Numbered from the stretch's first letter, positions 17,053-26,294 are shown. The stretch: DNA of 64,000 bases from JBQTIY01 sp052387675 (GCA_052387675.1 JBQTIY010000004.1:1-64000), one strand, 5' to 3'. A program made the numbers and translations. Notes: generated by a model not told the origin, from the sequence alone.

Positions 17053-17796
17053 TCAGCAGCGCCGCGCCACCGCCAGAAGCGAGGTGCCGAAAGGCAGCGG
17101 CGCGCCGACCACGCGCTCTAGGCCACCGGCCCAGATGAGCGCGCGATTCATGAGCGGCGACACGGCCGGGAATTCCACTTCCTGCACGCGGCGCAGGACG
17201 CGGCGCTGCCACCAAGCCGGCGGCACGCAGTAGCTGAAGATGTGGCGCAGGCGCACTGGGCGCCAGCCGCTGGCCAGGAGCTGGGCGGTCAGGAGCGCGC
17301 GTGTGTAGCGGCGATGATGCCCGCACAAATCATCCCAGCGGCTGTGCAGTGAGGGCATAGCCGGCACGGTCACGACCAGCGCCGCCCAGGGCGCGGCTGC
17401 CTGCGCCAGATGCCGGAGCGCCAGTTCCGGGTCTTCGAGATGCTCGAGCACATCGAGGCACGTGACGGCATTCGGCGCGAAGGGCAGGTCGAGCGGCTTG
17501 CGGAAGTCGGCCAGCCGCACGGGCAGACCGCGCGCGACGGCGATGTCCACGGCCTGCTGTGTGCCGTCCAGACCCAGAGCCTGCGCGGGGCGCAAGGCGG
17601 CCTGCACAGCGGCCAGCGCTCCGCCGGTGCCGCAGCCCAGATCGAGGTAGCGCAGCTCGCCGCTGCGGGCAAGCTGCGCCAGGGCGGCGCGCACATGGGC
17701 AAGGCGCACGGTGTGCCACCAGTAGCCGCTGAGATCGGTGGCCGAGAGACTGGCCACATGCGCAGCGCTGATCTCTTGCCCGGGCCGTGCGGTCAT
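17053..17796 (-). CDS. Class I SAM-dependent methyltransferase
   Basis: 247 residues. The SAM-binding motif I is YLDLGCGTGGALAA, followed by the acidic ALGLDGTQQAVDIA and VTCLDVLEHLEDPELAL, as in UbiE/methyltransferase-11 proteins. A C-terminal hydrophobic stretch (residues 175-215, with PPAWWQRRVLRRVQEVEFP) could bind a membrane or lipid substrate. It is the last gene of a three-gene unit; its ATG overlaps the stop of the inositol-monophosphatase-like gene by 4 bases, so it probably acts in the same pathway as the radical SAM protein. The substrate is unknown. Confidence 0.88.
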   Translation of the reverse strand: MTARPGQEISAAHVASLSATDLSGYWWHTVRLAHVRAALAQLARSGELRYLDLGCGTGGALAAVQAALRPAQALGLDGTQQAVDIAVARGLPVRLADFRKPLDLPFAPNAVTCLDVLEHLEDPELALRHLAQAAAPWAALVVTVPAMPSLHSRWDDLCGHHRRYTRALLTAQLLASGWRPVRLRHIFSYCVPPAWWQRRVLRRVQEVEFPAVSPLMNRALIWAGGLERVVGAPLPFGTSLLAVARRC

Positions 17797-18803
17797 GCGG
17801 TCGTTCCGGGAGCGGTTCCGTGGGCAGCGGCCATCGCCGCTTGCAGCAAGGGCTGCAGCTTGCCACGCAGCGCTTCGTTCGCGAAGGCGATCACCGAGAG
17901 ACGCGTCTCGGTGTCGAGCGGCGCGTCCAGCGGCTGGAAGTGCTCGTCCAGCACAGGCACGCCCGCCTCTTGCCAGATGAGCAAGCTCGCCAGGTCATAG
18001 GGCTTGGCCGTGAAATTCTGCAGGCCATGGCGGCGATGCAGCCAGCCGCGCAAGTCGGCCAGCATGCGGTAGCGGCCAGTGGCGGTGAGAAAAAGTTGAC
18101 CTGCGCTGCAGAGGTACTGGTCGTCGTAGATCAGCCGCGGCGAGAGGTCGTACGCAGCGATGGCCGCTTCCAAAAAGCGGGCTTCGAGCGCGGCTACGAG
18201 CGTGCGCTCCACCGGCAGAAAGCGGGCAAAGCAAAGGTAGCCGTTGTCGATGCGCTCGGCGCTGCCTGCGCGCAGCGGCGCGCGCTCGAGTTCCTGGCCC
18301 GTGCGCACATTGTGCCGCGCCATCCAGGCACCCTCACCGCGCACGGCCCACAGGACGCGGTAAGTGCCCGCCGAGGTCGTGGGCAGCTCGGTCTGCACAG
18401 CCAGACTCACCTCCGAGAGGCGCGTGGCCACTCCGCGATCCGGGGCGAGGCCGGTGAGCGCCCAGGCCGAGCGCAGATCGTGCATGAGGGCGCGCGTGCC
18501 ATCCACCGGGTCGACGAGCACGCGCAGAGGCGCGCCGGGTGCCCCCTCGCCGTAGTGCCGCTCACCGGGGCCCTCCGCGATGAGCGTGACGGGCGCGCTG
18601 CGGCCGAGTTCGCGGCCAAAATCATCCAAGGCACTCTCGGCTGCGTCATCGAGGGCGTAGCCGATGTCGCCCGAGCCCCAAGCTCCCGGCGCGGCGGCCA
18701 CGCTCTCTGCGCCGGAGCGGCGTCCGCGTTCAAGCAGTTCGCCCACACGGCCGCGGATCTCTTCGTGGCAACGCCGCGTGGCGGCGAGCAGCAGGCCGCT
18801 CAC
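17793..18803 (-). CDS. Inositol monophosphatase-like phosphatase
   Basis: 336 residues, somewhat longer than typical IMPase. Metal-site motifs are the acidic GDIGYALDDAAE, VDPVDGTRALMHDLRSAWAL and the C-terminal KPYDLASLLIWQEAG. The second motif matches the DPxDGT signature of the Mg2+-dependent phosphatase family, which acts on inositol phosphates, fructose bisphosphate or PAP. The substrate is not predictable. GTG 18803 overlaps the radical SAM stop (GTGA), and its stop overlaps the methyltransferase start, so the three are translated as a coupled set. Confidence 0.85.
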   Translation of the reverse strand: MSGLLLAATRRCHEEIRGRVGELLERGRRSGAESVAAAPGAWGSGDIGYALDDAAESALDDFGRELGRSAPVTLIAEGPGERHYGEGAPGAPLRVLVDPVDGTRALMHDLRSAWALTGLAPDRGVATRLSEVSLAVQTELPTTSAGTYRVLWAVRGEGAWMARHNVRTGQELERAPLRAGSAERIDNGYLCFARFLPVERTLVAALEARFLEAAIAAYDLSPRLIYDDQYLCSAGQLFLTATGRYRMLADLRGWLHRRHGLQNFTAKPYDLASLLIWQEAGVPVLDEHFQPLDAPLDTETRLSVIAFANEALRGKLQPLLQAAMAAAHGTAPGTTA

Positions 18804-20893
18804 GCGGCGCTCGACACCCCGGTCGCTCGGGCCGCCGCGGGCGGCGCCTCGGCTGAGTCGCGGGGCGCCAGCACAATGCCGCGGTCGATCAGCCGTGCGA
18901 GGCGCTTGCGGCCATGCTCCGCCTGCAGGCCGCTGGCCCGCAAAACCTCGCCGAGCGCTCGGTGCCCGTCGACCAGTCCGCAGAGCGTGCGGTCGTCGGC
19001 GTCCATGCGATAGGAGGCGCCGTTCTTGAGCAGGTAAGCCACGTCGATTTCAGAGCGGCGAATCGGACCTGCTGTCGCCGGCCGCGGCTCGAAGGCGTCG
19101 TAGCCGAAGCGCAGGTGCAGCACCGAATCGCAAAGCCGCAGCACGACGTCGTTGCGCTCAATCATCTCGCGTGAGACGGGGCCAAAGCGCCCGAGCCCGG
19201 TGATCTTCTCCAAATCCTCGACCTTGTTCGTGGCATAGAGCAGGTAGGCGCCGTGGCACAGCAAGGGCAGGTCGCTGCGCGCCCGGAAGGCCTCATCAAA
19301 CGGCGTGCGGTCGTAACGCTGGTGACCGTCCTTGTGGCGGTAATCCCAGCCGCCGCTCTCGCTGCGCACGACCTCGATGCCGTAGCGCCCCGGATCGGCG
19401 AAAACCAGCGTGTCCGCGCCGAGCATGAACGTGCCGGCGTAGACCGAGATGGCGATGCGGTCGCGGCGCCGATGCACGAAGTCGTAGGTCTGCAGCGCCT
19501 CCTCGGGCGTCTCGCCGGGGAAGCCGATGAACCAGCTCACGCCGGCCTTCAGCCCCACGGCGTGCATGTTCTCCAGGATCTGGTCCACGCGCTGGAGGTC
19601 ATTGCCCTTGTCAATCAAATCGAGCACGCGCTGGCTGCCCGACTCAAAGCCGAACTGCAGGAAGCGTCCGCCGCCGCGCTGAAGCTGGGCCACCAACTCC
19701 GCGCTCACGTAAGGCTTCTCGAACTTGGTCTCCGCGAACCACGAGACCGGCAGGCGATCCCGCTCGATGCCCTCGGCCACGGTCTTGAGCGTCTTGGGCG
19801 GCGCGAGGCTGTCCCAGAAGAGGAAGTACTTCACGCCCGTTTGCTCGTGAATGCCCTTGATGTCTTGATAGACGAGCGAGGGCTTGCGCATGCGGAAGTT
19901 GCGGCGGAAAGAGTCGCCGCAGAAGGTGCATTTGCCGTAGTAGCAGCCGCGGCTGGTCTGCAGGTTGGCGATGCCTTCCGGCACCAAGTAGCCCTCGAAG
20001 GGGATGCCGCTGAAGTCCGGCGGTGCGATGGCATCGAGATCGGGATAGCTGGGCGGCATGGTCGAGAAGCGGATCGTGCCGGTCTCGTCGCGCCAGACCA
20101 GGTTGCTCACTTGCTCGATGGGGCGCTGGCCCTGCAGGGCCTCCATGAGTTCGCAAACTGCGTCTTCGCCCTCCCCCGGCTGGGCGTAGTCGATCACGTC
20201 GAACAGGCCGGGGTCCTTGAAGAGCGTGTTCTTGTAGTCGTTGATCGTGCAGCCGCCGATGACGATGGGCACGTTGGGCAGGCGCTGCTTGAAGAGGTGC
20301 GCGAAGCGCAGTCCCTCAAAGAACTGGAAGCTAAACGGCATCGTGATGCAGACCGCGTCGGGCTGCTCGGCCACGACCGAGTCCAGCAGCGTGCCGTAAG
20401 CCTCGTGCACCGGATCGCCGCCGAAGCTCTTCAGCGTTTCGAGGTTGCGCGTGACGAAGTCCTCGGCTTCGACGTCATAGATCGGGCTGGCCGCGTAGAG
20501 GAAGCGAATCATTGCCGCGAGATCGTCGAAGGCGCGGTTGAAGGTCTGGTGCTGGTAGAAGCGCGCCGGATCGCGCATCACCTTGAGGCTGTCCTCGGCG
20601 CGGTCCAGGACCGCGTGCGGGATCGCGGCGAGAGGCGCCAGAAAGCGGTAACGATCAAACTCGGCCGGCGTCAGTTCCGGCTTCGCGTCAAGTTCCTGGA
20701 ACCAGCCTTGCACGAGGTTGGCGTAGTGATTCAGCGTCGGCCGCTTCACCAGGTGATGAAAGACTTCCACGTTGAGATCGCGCACCACGGTGGTGTGGCC
20801 ACGCGAGCGCAGGCAGCCCTGCAGCACCGCCAGGCTGGAGAAGGGGATCGTCGGCAGCGTCCGATCCGGCGGATAGACGAGAAGGACCTTCAT
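18800..20893 (-). CDS. B12-binding-domain radical SAM protein
   Basis: 697 residues. The N-terminus (MKVLLVYPPDRTLPTIPFSSL and a Rossmann-like region to about residue 270) fits a cobalamin-binding domain, though no DxHxxG motif is evident. The radical SAM core has TSRGCYYGKCTFCGDSF: three cysteines spaced CX4CX2C, a variant spacing seen in part of this superfamily. LQFGFESGSQRVLDLIDKG and SWFIGFPGETPEEALQT are core radical SAM strands. The final 80 residues (DVAYLLKNGASYRMDADDR and a helical segment) resemble a winged-helix or PqqD-like domain. It is the first gene of the unit with the phosphatase and methyltransferase. The likely chemistry is methylation or rearrangement of an unactivated carbon; the substrate is unknown. 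Confidence 0.88.
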   Translation of the reverse strand: MKVLLVYPPDRTLPTIPFSSLAVLQGCLRSRGHTTVVRDLNVEVFHHLVKRPTLNHYANLVQGWFQELDAKPELTPAEFDRYRFLAPLAAIPHAVLDRAEDSLKVMRDPARFYQHQTFNRAFDDLAAMIRFLYAASPIYDVEAEDFVTRNLETLKSFGGDPVHEAYGTLLDSVVAEQPDAVCITMPFSFQFFEGLRFAHLFKQRLPNVPIVIGGCTINDYKNTLFKDPGLFDVIDYAQPGEGEDAVCELMEALQGQRPIEQVSNLVWRDETGTIRFSTMPPSYPDLDAIAPPDFSGIPFEGYLVPEGIANLQTSRGCYYGKCTFCGDSFRRNFRMRKPSLVYQDIKGIHEQTGVKYFLFWDSLAPPKTLKTVAEGIERDRLPVSWFAETKFEKPYVSAELVAQLQRGGGRFLQFGFESGSQRVLDLIDKGNDLQRVDQILENMHAVGLKAGVSWFIGFPGETPEEALQTYDFVHRRRDRIAISVYAGTFMLGADTLVFADPGRYGIEVVRSESGGWDYRHKDGHQRYDRTPFDEAFRARSDLPLLCHGAYLLYATNKVEDLEKITGLGRFGPVSREMIERNDVVLRLCDSVLHLRFGYDAFEPRPATAGPIRRSEIDVAYLLKNGASYRMDADDRTLCGLVDGHRALGEVLRASGLQAEHGRKRLARLIDRGIVLAPRDSAEAPPAAARATGVSSAA

Positions 20894-21019
20894 CGGAAGC
20901 TGGACATCTCAGAGGGTGGTCGGGTCAGTGCGTGGTCGGGCGGGTCCTGAACGCGCGGCGGCTCGCGCGGCTCTCCGGCTCTTGGCCGCAGAGTGCATCG
21001 GCTAGTATAGCCGTCCCGC

Positions 21020-22435
21020 ATGAGTTTCTCCGAGCCACCCCTCCGCGGAGCGCCGCCACTCCTCGCGCTGCTCGGGCTGCTTTTCCTGTGCGGATGCCAC
21101 CAACGGCCGGCGGATGTGCCCTTCAAGCACGCCATCATCCTGGTGCTGGACAGCACCCACGCCGCGCATCTGGGCTGCTATGGTGGCCCGCCTGAAGTCT
21201 CACCGCAGCTCGATGCGCTGGCCCGACGCGGCGCGCGCGTCGAATGGGCTTTCACGAATGCCACCTGGACGCTGCCCTCCACGGTGACGCTCATGACGGG
21301 CCGCTTGCCCCAGCGCCACGGCGTCGTGCTGGCTCCGCACGCCCTGCCGGAGGACGGGCTGCCGACGCTGGCGGAGATCGCGGGGCAGGCCGGCTTTCAG
21401 GCGGCGGGCTTCACGCAGATGATCTTCGCCTCCGATCGTCACGGCTTGCAGCGCGGCTTTCAGAGCCTGAGCTACTACGGGCCGGCTGACGGCCCGAAGC
21501 GCAAGCGCATGCAGAGCGATATCCGCGACCGGCTGGCCGGCCTCGGAGAGCAGCCCACGCTGACCTATGTGCATTTCCGCCGGCCGCACTGGCCTTACGA
21601 CCCGCCGGCCGCTGCACTCGAGGCCGTGCGGCAAGGCCAGCCGCTGGAGGATGGCCGTCGTGATGCCGACCTCGCCACGTTTTCGGAGCGGGCGGTGCGA
21701 CAGTCTTTCGTCGGGGACCAGGCCGTCACACCTCTGACGGCGGAGGAAAGCGAACGCCTCGTGCAGCTCTATCGGGGCGGACTCCACGCCATCGATGCAG
21801 AGTTGGAAGAGCTCATCGAGTTACTGCAACTGCGCGATGACACCGTGCTCGTCGTGACCAGTGATCACGGCGAGGGACTGGGCGAGCACGCCGAGACCGA
21901 CGCGCGCGCCAGGGCTGACGGGCTGAACGGCTACGGCGCCTACGGCCACGGCGCCGGGCTCTGGCCGGAGCATGTGCGCGTGCCGCTGATCTTCGCGGGC
22001 CGCGGATTGCACGGCACCGTGAGCGACCCCGTGAGCACCGTCGACCTCTTGCCCACGCTGGCCGAACTGCTCGGGCTCAAGGCTCCGCCGGGCGAAGGCC
22101 GCTCCTACGCCGCCGCGCTGCGTGGCCGGCCCCTGCCGCCGCGCGCGCCCATCAGCCTGCTCGCGCGCAGCGGCTCGCTGCATCCGGCCGCCGTCGGCAG
22201 CGTCTGGAAAGAGGGCGCTGCTCTGCGTTTTGCGCGCCTGACCACGCCGGGCGCCTATGAACTCTACGCGCTGGACACGGACGGCCTGACCCGCATCGAG
22301 CAGCGGCCGCCCGCGGAAATCGAACGCATGCTCAGCGCGCTCTTCACCTGGCAGCCGCAGCAGACGGCCTTCCCGGAAGCACAGTTGTCTCCCGACGACG
22401 AAGCCGACCTGCGCGCCCTCGGCTACACGCGCTGA
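21020..22435 (+). CDS. Sulfatase-fold (alkaline phosphatase superfamily) lipoprotein
   Basis: 471 residues with a lipoprotein signal (ALLGLLFLCGC, lipid on C26). The fold is clear: AIILVLDSTHAAHLGCYGG (metal ligand D44), LMTGRLPQRHGV, and VVTSDHGEGLGEH. The sulfatase nucleophile motif CxPSR reads TLPST here (residues 84-88), so the formylglycine cysteine and the following arginine are both missing. It may be a phosphodiesterase or phosphotransferase using Thr84 rather than an active sulfatase. A TAGTAT box lies 11 bases before ATG 21020. The 3' end overlaps the convergent glycosyltransferase gene by 13 bases. Confidence 0.88.
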   Translation: MSFSEPPLRGAPPLLALLGLLFLCGCHQRPADVPFKHAIILVLDSTHAAHLGCYGGPPEVSPQLDALARRGARVEWAFTNATWTLPSTVTLMTGRLPQRHGVVLAPHALPEDGLPTLAEIAGQAGFQAAGFTQMIFASDRHGLQRGFQSLSYYGPADGPKRKRMQSDIRDRLAGLGEQPTLTYVHFRRPHWPYDPPAAALEAVRQGQPLEDGRRDADLATFSERAVRQSFVGDQAVTPLTAEESERLVQLYRGGLHAIDAELEELIELLQLRDDTVLVVTSDHGEGLGEHAETDARARADGLNGYGAYGHGAGLWPEHVRVPLIFAGRGLHGTVSDPVSTVDLLPTLAELLGLKAPPGEGRSYAAALRGRPLPPRAPISLLARSGSLHPAAVGSVWKEGAALRFARLTTPGAYELYALDTDGLTRIEQRPPAEIERMLSALFTWQPQQTAFPEAQLSPDDEADLRALGYTR

Positions 22436-23730
22436 GCTGCGGGCGTCCGCGGCAAGGCGAGCAGCACTGCAAAGAGCAGCAGACAGGCATCGGCCTTGAT
22501 CAGGATGTCGAGCTGATGGTGCGGATCCTCGGCGGCCAGGGTGCCGAGCGGCAGGAAAAGCGTGGCGCAGGCGATGGCAGCGGCCAGAGTCAGTGCAACG
22601 TGCGAGCGCCCGCTCCAGCTCGCCACGACGAGCCAAGCCACCGGCAGCGCGGCCAGCGAGAGATGCGTCGGCCAGGTCACGCTGGAGATGAGAAAGCTTG
22701 CCGACAGGCCGAGGGCATAGAGCGAGAGGAGTGCGGCAGCGTTCGCGTTCGCGCTTGCGCGGCGCTTCCAGGCCAGCGCCCAGCGCGCCGTGAGCGCGAG
22801 TGTCGCCAAGCTCACCAGCCACACGGCCGCGAGCGTGCCGCCGCGCGACCAGCCACCGGCCTCGGCCGCCCGGCTCAGCAGTCCGTTGGGGGCCAGATTC
22901 CAGTCGTGCAGGCTGTTGTTGAAGGCGCCCGACGGCAACGAGGCCACATAGCCGAGTTCCCGACCCAGCAGCGCTAGGTAATCGCGGTGCACTTCCCAGC
23001 CGTTCCAGGCGATCGAGAGCACGAGCAGCCCGGCGCCCGTCGCCAGAGCCGAGCGCACTGTGCGCCAGCGGCCTGCGAACACAGCCAGCACAATGAGCAG
23101 CGCCGGTGACGTCTTGGCGGCAGCCGCGAGAGCCAAGCACACGCCTTCCTGCACAGGCCGGCCCGCCTGGGCCGCCAGCAGCGCCAGCAGCACCAGCAGC
23201 AGCGTGACGCCGTTGAGCTGGTTCATGGCATGGCCCATCCAGGTGCCGTCGTTCAGCGCGATGGCGGCAAGAGCAACCGCCAGCGCAGCCGCCGGACCGA
23301 GGCCGGCGCGGCGCAGCACGAGCGCGAGCACGAGCACGGCGAGCCCCAGCAGCACATGATTCACCGTGAGCCAGCGCGCGTAGGCGCCCTGCCAGTCCAC
23401 GGGATCGGCGAGCGCAAAGCCGCGCAACACAAGCGGGTTGGCCGCGCAAAAAGGCGTGAAGGGGCGCCCGGTCACAGCGCCCAGAGCATTCACCGTCGCC
23501 GAGTCCCAGGGGTCCTCGCCGCGAGCCAGCGCACGCCCGGCCGCCCAGTGCAACTGGAAGTCCGACTCCGCCCGAGCCTGCGGCCGCTCGAGCAGCGACA
23601 GACCGTCAGCGCTGCGGCCCAGCCACTGACTGCGCGGGACCACCAGCGCCACTGCCACAGCCACGAGCAAAAGCAACAGACCGCCGCGAATCAAACGTGC
23701 GAGCGGCGCGCCCCGGGCCGGGCCGGTCAT
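22423..23730 (-). CDS. GT87/DUF2029-like membrane glycosyltransferase
   Basis: 435 residues, mostly hydrophobic with about ten membrane spans. After the first span comes DFQLHWAAGRALARGEDPWD, typical of the extracytoplasmic catalytic loop of polyprenol-phosphate-mannose-dependent transferases. NQLNGVTLLLVLLALLAAQ and LALAAAAKTSPALLIVLA match the GT87 pattern. It would transfer a sugar from a lipid-linked donor outside the inner membrane; the acceptor is unknown. ATG 23730 overlaps the stop of the HMG-CoA lyase-like gene (ATGA). Confidence 0.78.
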   Translation of the reverse strand: MTGPARGAPLARLIRGGLLLLLVAVAVALVVPRSQWLGRSADGLSLLERPQARAESDFQLHWAAGRALARGEDPWDSATVNALGAVTGRPFTPFCAANPLVLRGFALADPVDWQGAYARWLTVNHVLLGLAVLVLALVLRRAGLGPAAALAVALAAIALNDGTWMGHAMNQLNGVTLLLVLLALLAAQAGRPVQEGVCLALAAAAKTSPALLIVLAVFAGRWRTVRSALATGAGLLVLSIAWNGWEVHRDYLALLGRELGYVASLPSGAFNNSLHDWNLAPNGLLSRAAEAGGWSRGGTLAAVWLVSLATLALTARWALAWKRRASANANAAALLSLYALGLSASFLISSVTWPTHLSLAALPVAWLVVASWSGRSHVALTLAAAIACATLFLPLGTLAAEDPHHQLDILIKADACLLLFAVLLALPRTPAAQRV

Positions 23731-24596
23731 GATCCGGCAGCGTGCGCGCCGGCCAGCGCGCGGGCCGCCGCATCGAGCTCCGCCAGAGGTGCGCGCGACA
23801 GCTCACACGAATAGCCGCGGGCCAGAAGCTGAGCGACCAACGGCTGCGTCGAGACATTGCTCACCGCGCCCTGCGCAAACTGGCAGCCGCCCAGTCCGCC
23901 GAGCGCCGAGTCGAAGTCGCGACAGCCGGCTTGCAGAGCGGCGTCAATCAGTCGCTCCTGGTTCTGGGGTGTGACGTGCAAGTGCGCGGCCGGCACCGGC
24001 CAGTCAGCTCCGAGCTGCACAGCCGCGTAGACCCGGCCGATGAGTTCGGGCTGCGCCTGTGCCGTGGTGTCGGCCAGCCCGACACGATCTACGCCGGCTT
24101 CGTGGTGCAGCCGCGCCACCCAGGCGCGCAACTCGGCGGGCTCAAAGGCTTCGCCCTCGTTGTTCCCGAAGGCCATGCTGATCGTGGCGTACATCGTGCG
24201 CCCGGCCGCGTGGGCAGCGGCGGTGAGTTCCGTCAGCAGCGTGAAGGCCTCTTCGCGGCTGCGTTCGGTGTTGCGACGCTGAAAGCGCTCGCTGAGTGAG
24301 AACGGGAAGAGCACTTCGCTGACGTGCGGTGCCGCGAGCAGGCGCTCGAGGCCGGAGGCGCTCGCCACCAGAGCCGTGAGCCGCGCTCCGGGCGGCGGGC
24401 GCAGCCTGGCCAGCACGGCTTCGGTGTCGGCCATGGCCGGCACGCGGCGCGGCGAGACGAAGCTGCCCACGTCGATGCGCCGAAAGCCCGCGGCCAAGAG
24501 CCGCTCCAGAAAGTCCACCTTGCTGTCCGTGCCCGGTGCACGCGGCAGCCCCTGCCAAGCATCCCGGGCCGTCTCGACGATGGTGACCGGCTTCAC
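23727..24596 (-). CDS. Hydroxymethylglutaryl-CoA lyase-like enzyme
   Basis: 289 residues in the HMG-CoA lyase family, which cleaves HMG-CoA to acetoacetate and acetyl-CoA at the end of leucine breakdown. Seen: TIVETARDAWQGL with the catalytic Arg-Asp, FRRIDVGSFVSPRRVPAMAD, the zinc/magnesium ligands HLH, GLGGCQFAQGA with the catalytic cysteine, and SNVST. Departures from the norm are HLHVTPQN instead of HxHDTYGQ and GNNEGE instead of GCPYEG. The start is GTG 24596, overlapping the carboxylase stop (GTGA). The frame is open further upstream but without homology. Context with the carboxylase supports leucine catabolism. Confidence 0.82.
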   Translation of the reverse strand: MKPVTIVETARDAWQGLPRAPGTDSKVDFLERLLAAGFRRIDVGSFVSPRRVPAMADTEAVLARLRPPPGARLTALVASASGLERLLAAPHVSEVLFPFSLSERFQRRNTERSREEAFTLLTELTAAAHAAGRTMYATISMAFGNNEGEAFEPAELRAWVARLHHEAGVDRVGLADTTAQAQPELIGRVYAAVQLGADWPVPAAHLHVTPQNQERLIDAALQAGCRDFDSALGGLGGCQFAQGAVSNVSTQPLVAQLLARGYSCELSRAPLAELDAAARALAGAHAAGS

Positions 24597-26248
24597 GCCT
24601 GCAGCACGCCCGTCCGGAACTCGGGCAGGTGCGCGTTGTGAGCGGCCACGTCGAGAGCCGTGATGAGCGCGGCACGCGTGTCTTGCGGGCGCAGGATGGC
24701 ATCCACCCACAGCCGCGCGGCGGCGTAGCGCGGATCGAGCGAGGACGCGTAGCGCGCCTTGGTGTCGGCGGTGAGCTTGGCGCGCTCGGCGTCATCCACC
24801 GTGCGCCCCTGCTTCTCAAGCTGCTGCACGCGGATATCCACCAGCGTGCGGGCGGCCGCGTCGCCGCTCATGACGGCGTAACGAGCGGAGGGCCAGGCGA
24901 AGACGAAGCGCGGATCGTAGGCGCGGCCGCACATGGCGTAGTGCCCGGCGCCGAAACTGCCCCCCAAGATGACCGAGATCTTGGGCACGACCGAGTTCGC
25001 CACCACGTTCACCATCTTGGCGCCGGCGCGGATGATGCCGCTGTGCTCGGCGTCACGCCCGACCATGAAGCCCGAGACGTCGTGCAGGAAGACGAGCGGG
25101 ATGCGGTTCTGGTTGCAGTCCATCATGAAGCGCGCGGCCTTCTCGGCGCTCTCGGTGTAGATGACTCCGCCGAACTCCACGCCGTGCGTGCTGCTCTGCG
25201 CGTTCTGCCGCTGATTGGCCACGAGTCCCACGGCCCAGCCGCCCAGCCGCGCGAAGCCCGTCACGAGCGTGCGCCCATATTCGGCGCGGTATTCGTCGAA
25301 GTCGCTGCCGTCGACGAGTCGGGCAATGACTTCGCGCATGTCGTAGGGGCGCGCGCCATCCACCGGGACCAGGCCGGCCAGTTCCTCGCCGTCAAAGAGC
25401 GGGTCCCGAGAGGCGATGCGGTCGAAGGGCGCGGCCGGCCGCGGGCCCAGGCGCGCGACGAGCGAGCGCAGCCGCTGCAGGCAGGCCTCGTCATCCGCCT
25501 CGCGGAAGTCCACGGTGCCGCTCACCGCGCTGTGCATGGCCACGCCGCCCAGGCTCTCAGCGTCGTTCTCCTGGCCGATGGCCGCCTTGACCAGCGCCGG
25601 GCCGGCCAGGAACAGGCCACTGCCCTCGGTCATCAGCAGCGTGTCGCACATCACCGGCAGGTAGGCGCCGCCCGCCACGCAACTGCCCATGATGGCCGCA
25701 ATCTGCGGCACGCCCATGGCCGAGAGCACGGCGTTGTGGCGGAAGACGCGGCCGAAATCGTCTTCGTCGGGGAAGACTTCGTCTTGCAGGGGCAGGAAAA
25801 CGCCCGCCGAGTCCACGAGGTAAATGACCGGCAGCCGGTTGTCGATGGCGATGCGCTGATTGCGAATGACCTTCTTGGCGGTCATCGGGAAGAAGGCGCC
25901 GGCTTTCACGGTGGCATCGTTGGCGATGATCATCACGCGGCGCCCCTGCACGACACCGAGGCCGGCGATGACACCCGCCGCCGGCACGTCGCCCCACTCC
26001 GGATACAGTTCGTGCGCGGCGTGCAGGCCGAGTTCAAGGAAGTGGCTGCCGCGATCGACGAGCCGCTCGATGCGCTCGCGCGCCGTGAGCCGCCCCTTGG
26101 AATGCTGCCGCTCGATGGCCTTGGCGCCTCCTCCCAGCCGGAGCTTGGCCTCCTGCTGCGCGTAGCTCTCGAGCAGACGCGCGTAGACGTTGCGCGCGGC
26201 CCGCGCCGACTTGTCGTTGCGGTCGTAGGAGCTGGCCAGGGTGGTCAT
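24593..26248 (-). CDS. mccB: Methylcrotonoyl-CoA carboxylase beta subunit (carboxyltransferase)
   Basis: About 551 residues. The carboxyltransferase fold is shown by RLTARERIERLVDRGSHFLE, VIYLVDSAGVFLPLQDEVFP, GSCVAGGAYLPVMCD, QNAQSSTHGVEFGGVIYTES and FGAGHYAMCGRAYDPRFVF. The sequence is much closer to MccB than to propionyl-CoA carboxylase. It moves the carboxyl from biotin to 3-methylcrotonyl-CoA. The biotin carboxylase/carrier subunit is not in the window. The frame begins at 26278; ATG 26248 (MTTLASSYDRND) fits the family start better, though neither has a clear ribosome site. The downstream lyase gene overlaps by 4 bases. Confidence 0.93.
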   Translation of the reverse strand: MTTLASSYDRNDKSARAARNVYARLLESYAQQEAKLRLGGGAKAIERQHSKGRLTARERIERLVDRGSHFLELGLHAAHELYPEWGDVPAAGVIAGLGVVQGRRVMIIANDATVKAGAFFPMTAKKVIRNQRIAIDNRLPVIYLVDSAGVFLPLQDEVFPDEDDFGRVFRHNAVLSAMGVPQIAAIMGSCVAGGAYLPVMCDTLLMTEGSGLFLAGPALVKAAIGQENDAESLGGVAMHSAVSGTVDFREADDEACLQRLRSLVARLGPRPAAPFDRIASRDPLFDGEELAGLVPVDGARPYDMREVIARLVDGSDFDEYRAEYGRTLVTGFARLGGWAVGLVANQRQNAQSSTHGVEFGGVIYTESAEKAARFMMDCNQNRIPLVFLHDVSGFMVGRDAEHSGIIRAGAKMVNVVANSVVPKISVILGGSFGAGHYAMCGRAYDPRFVFAWPSARYAVMSGDAAARTLVDIRVQQLEKQGRTVDDAERAKLTADTKARYASSLDPRYAAARLWVDAILRPQDTRAALITALDVAAHNAHLPEFRTGVLQA

Positions 26249-26294
26249 CGGCGCGGCATTGTGGCCAGCCCGCACCATGAAAGAAAGGGCAGCG

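Noticed and set aside
19253..20950. 565-codon plus-strand open frame opposite the radical SAM gene
   Set aside because: Antisense shadow; the radical SAM protein has clear motifs.
20890..21156. Minus-strand frame overlapping the start of the sulfatase-fold gene
   Set aside because: Short, overlaps the lipoprotein signal of a clear gene, and has no family.
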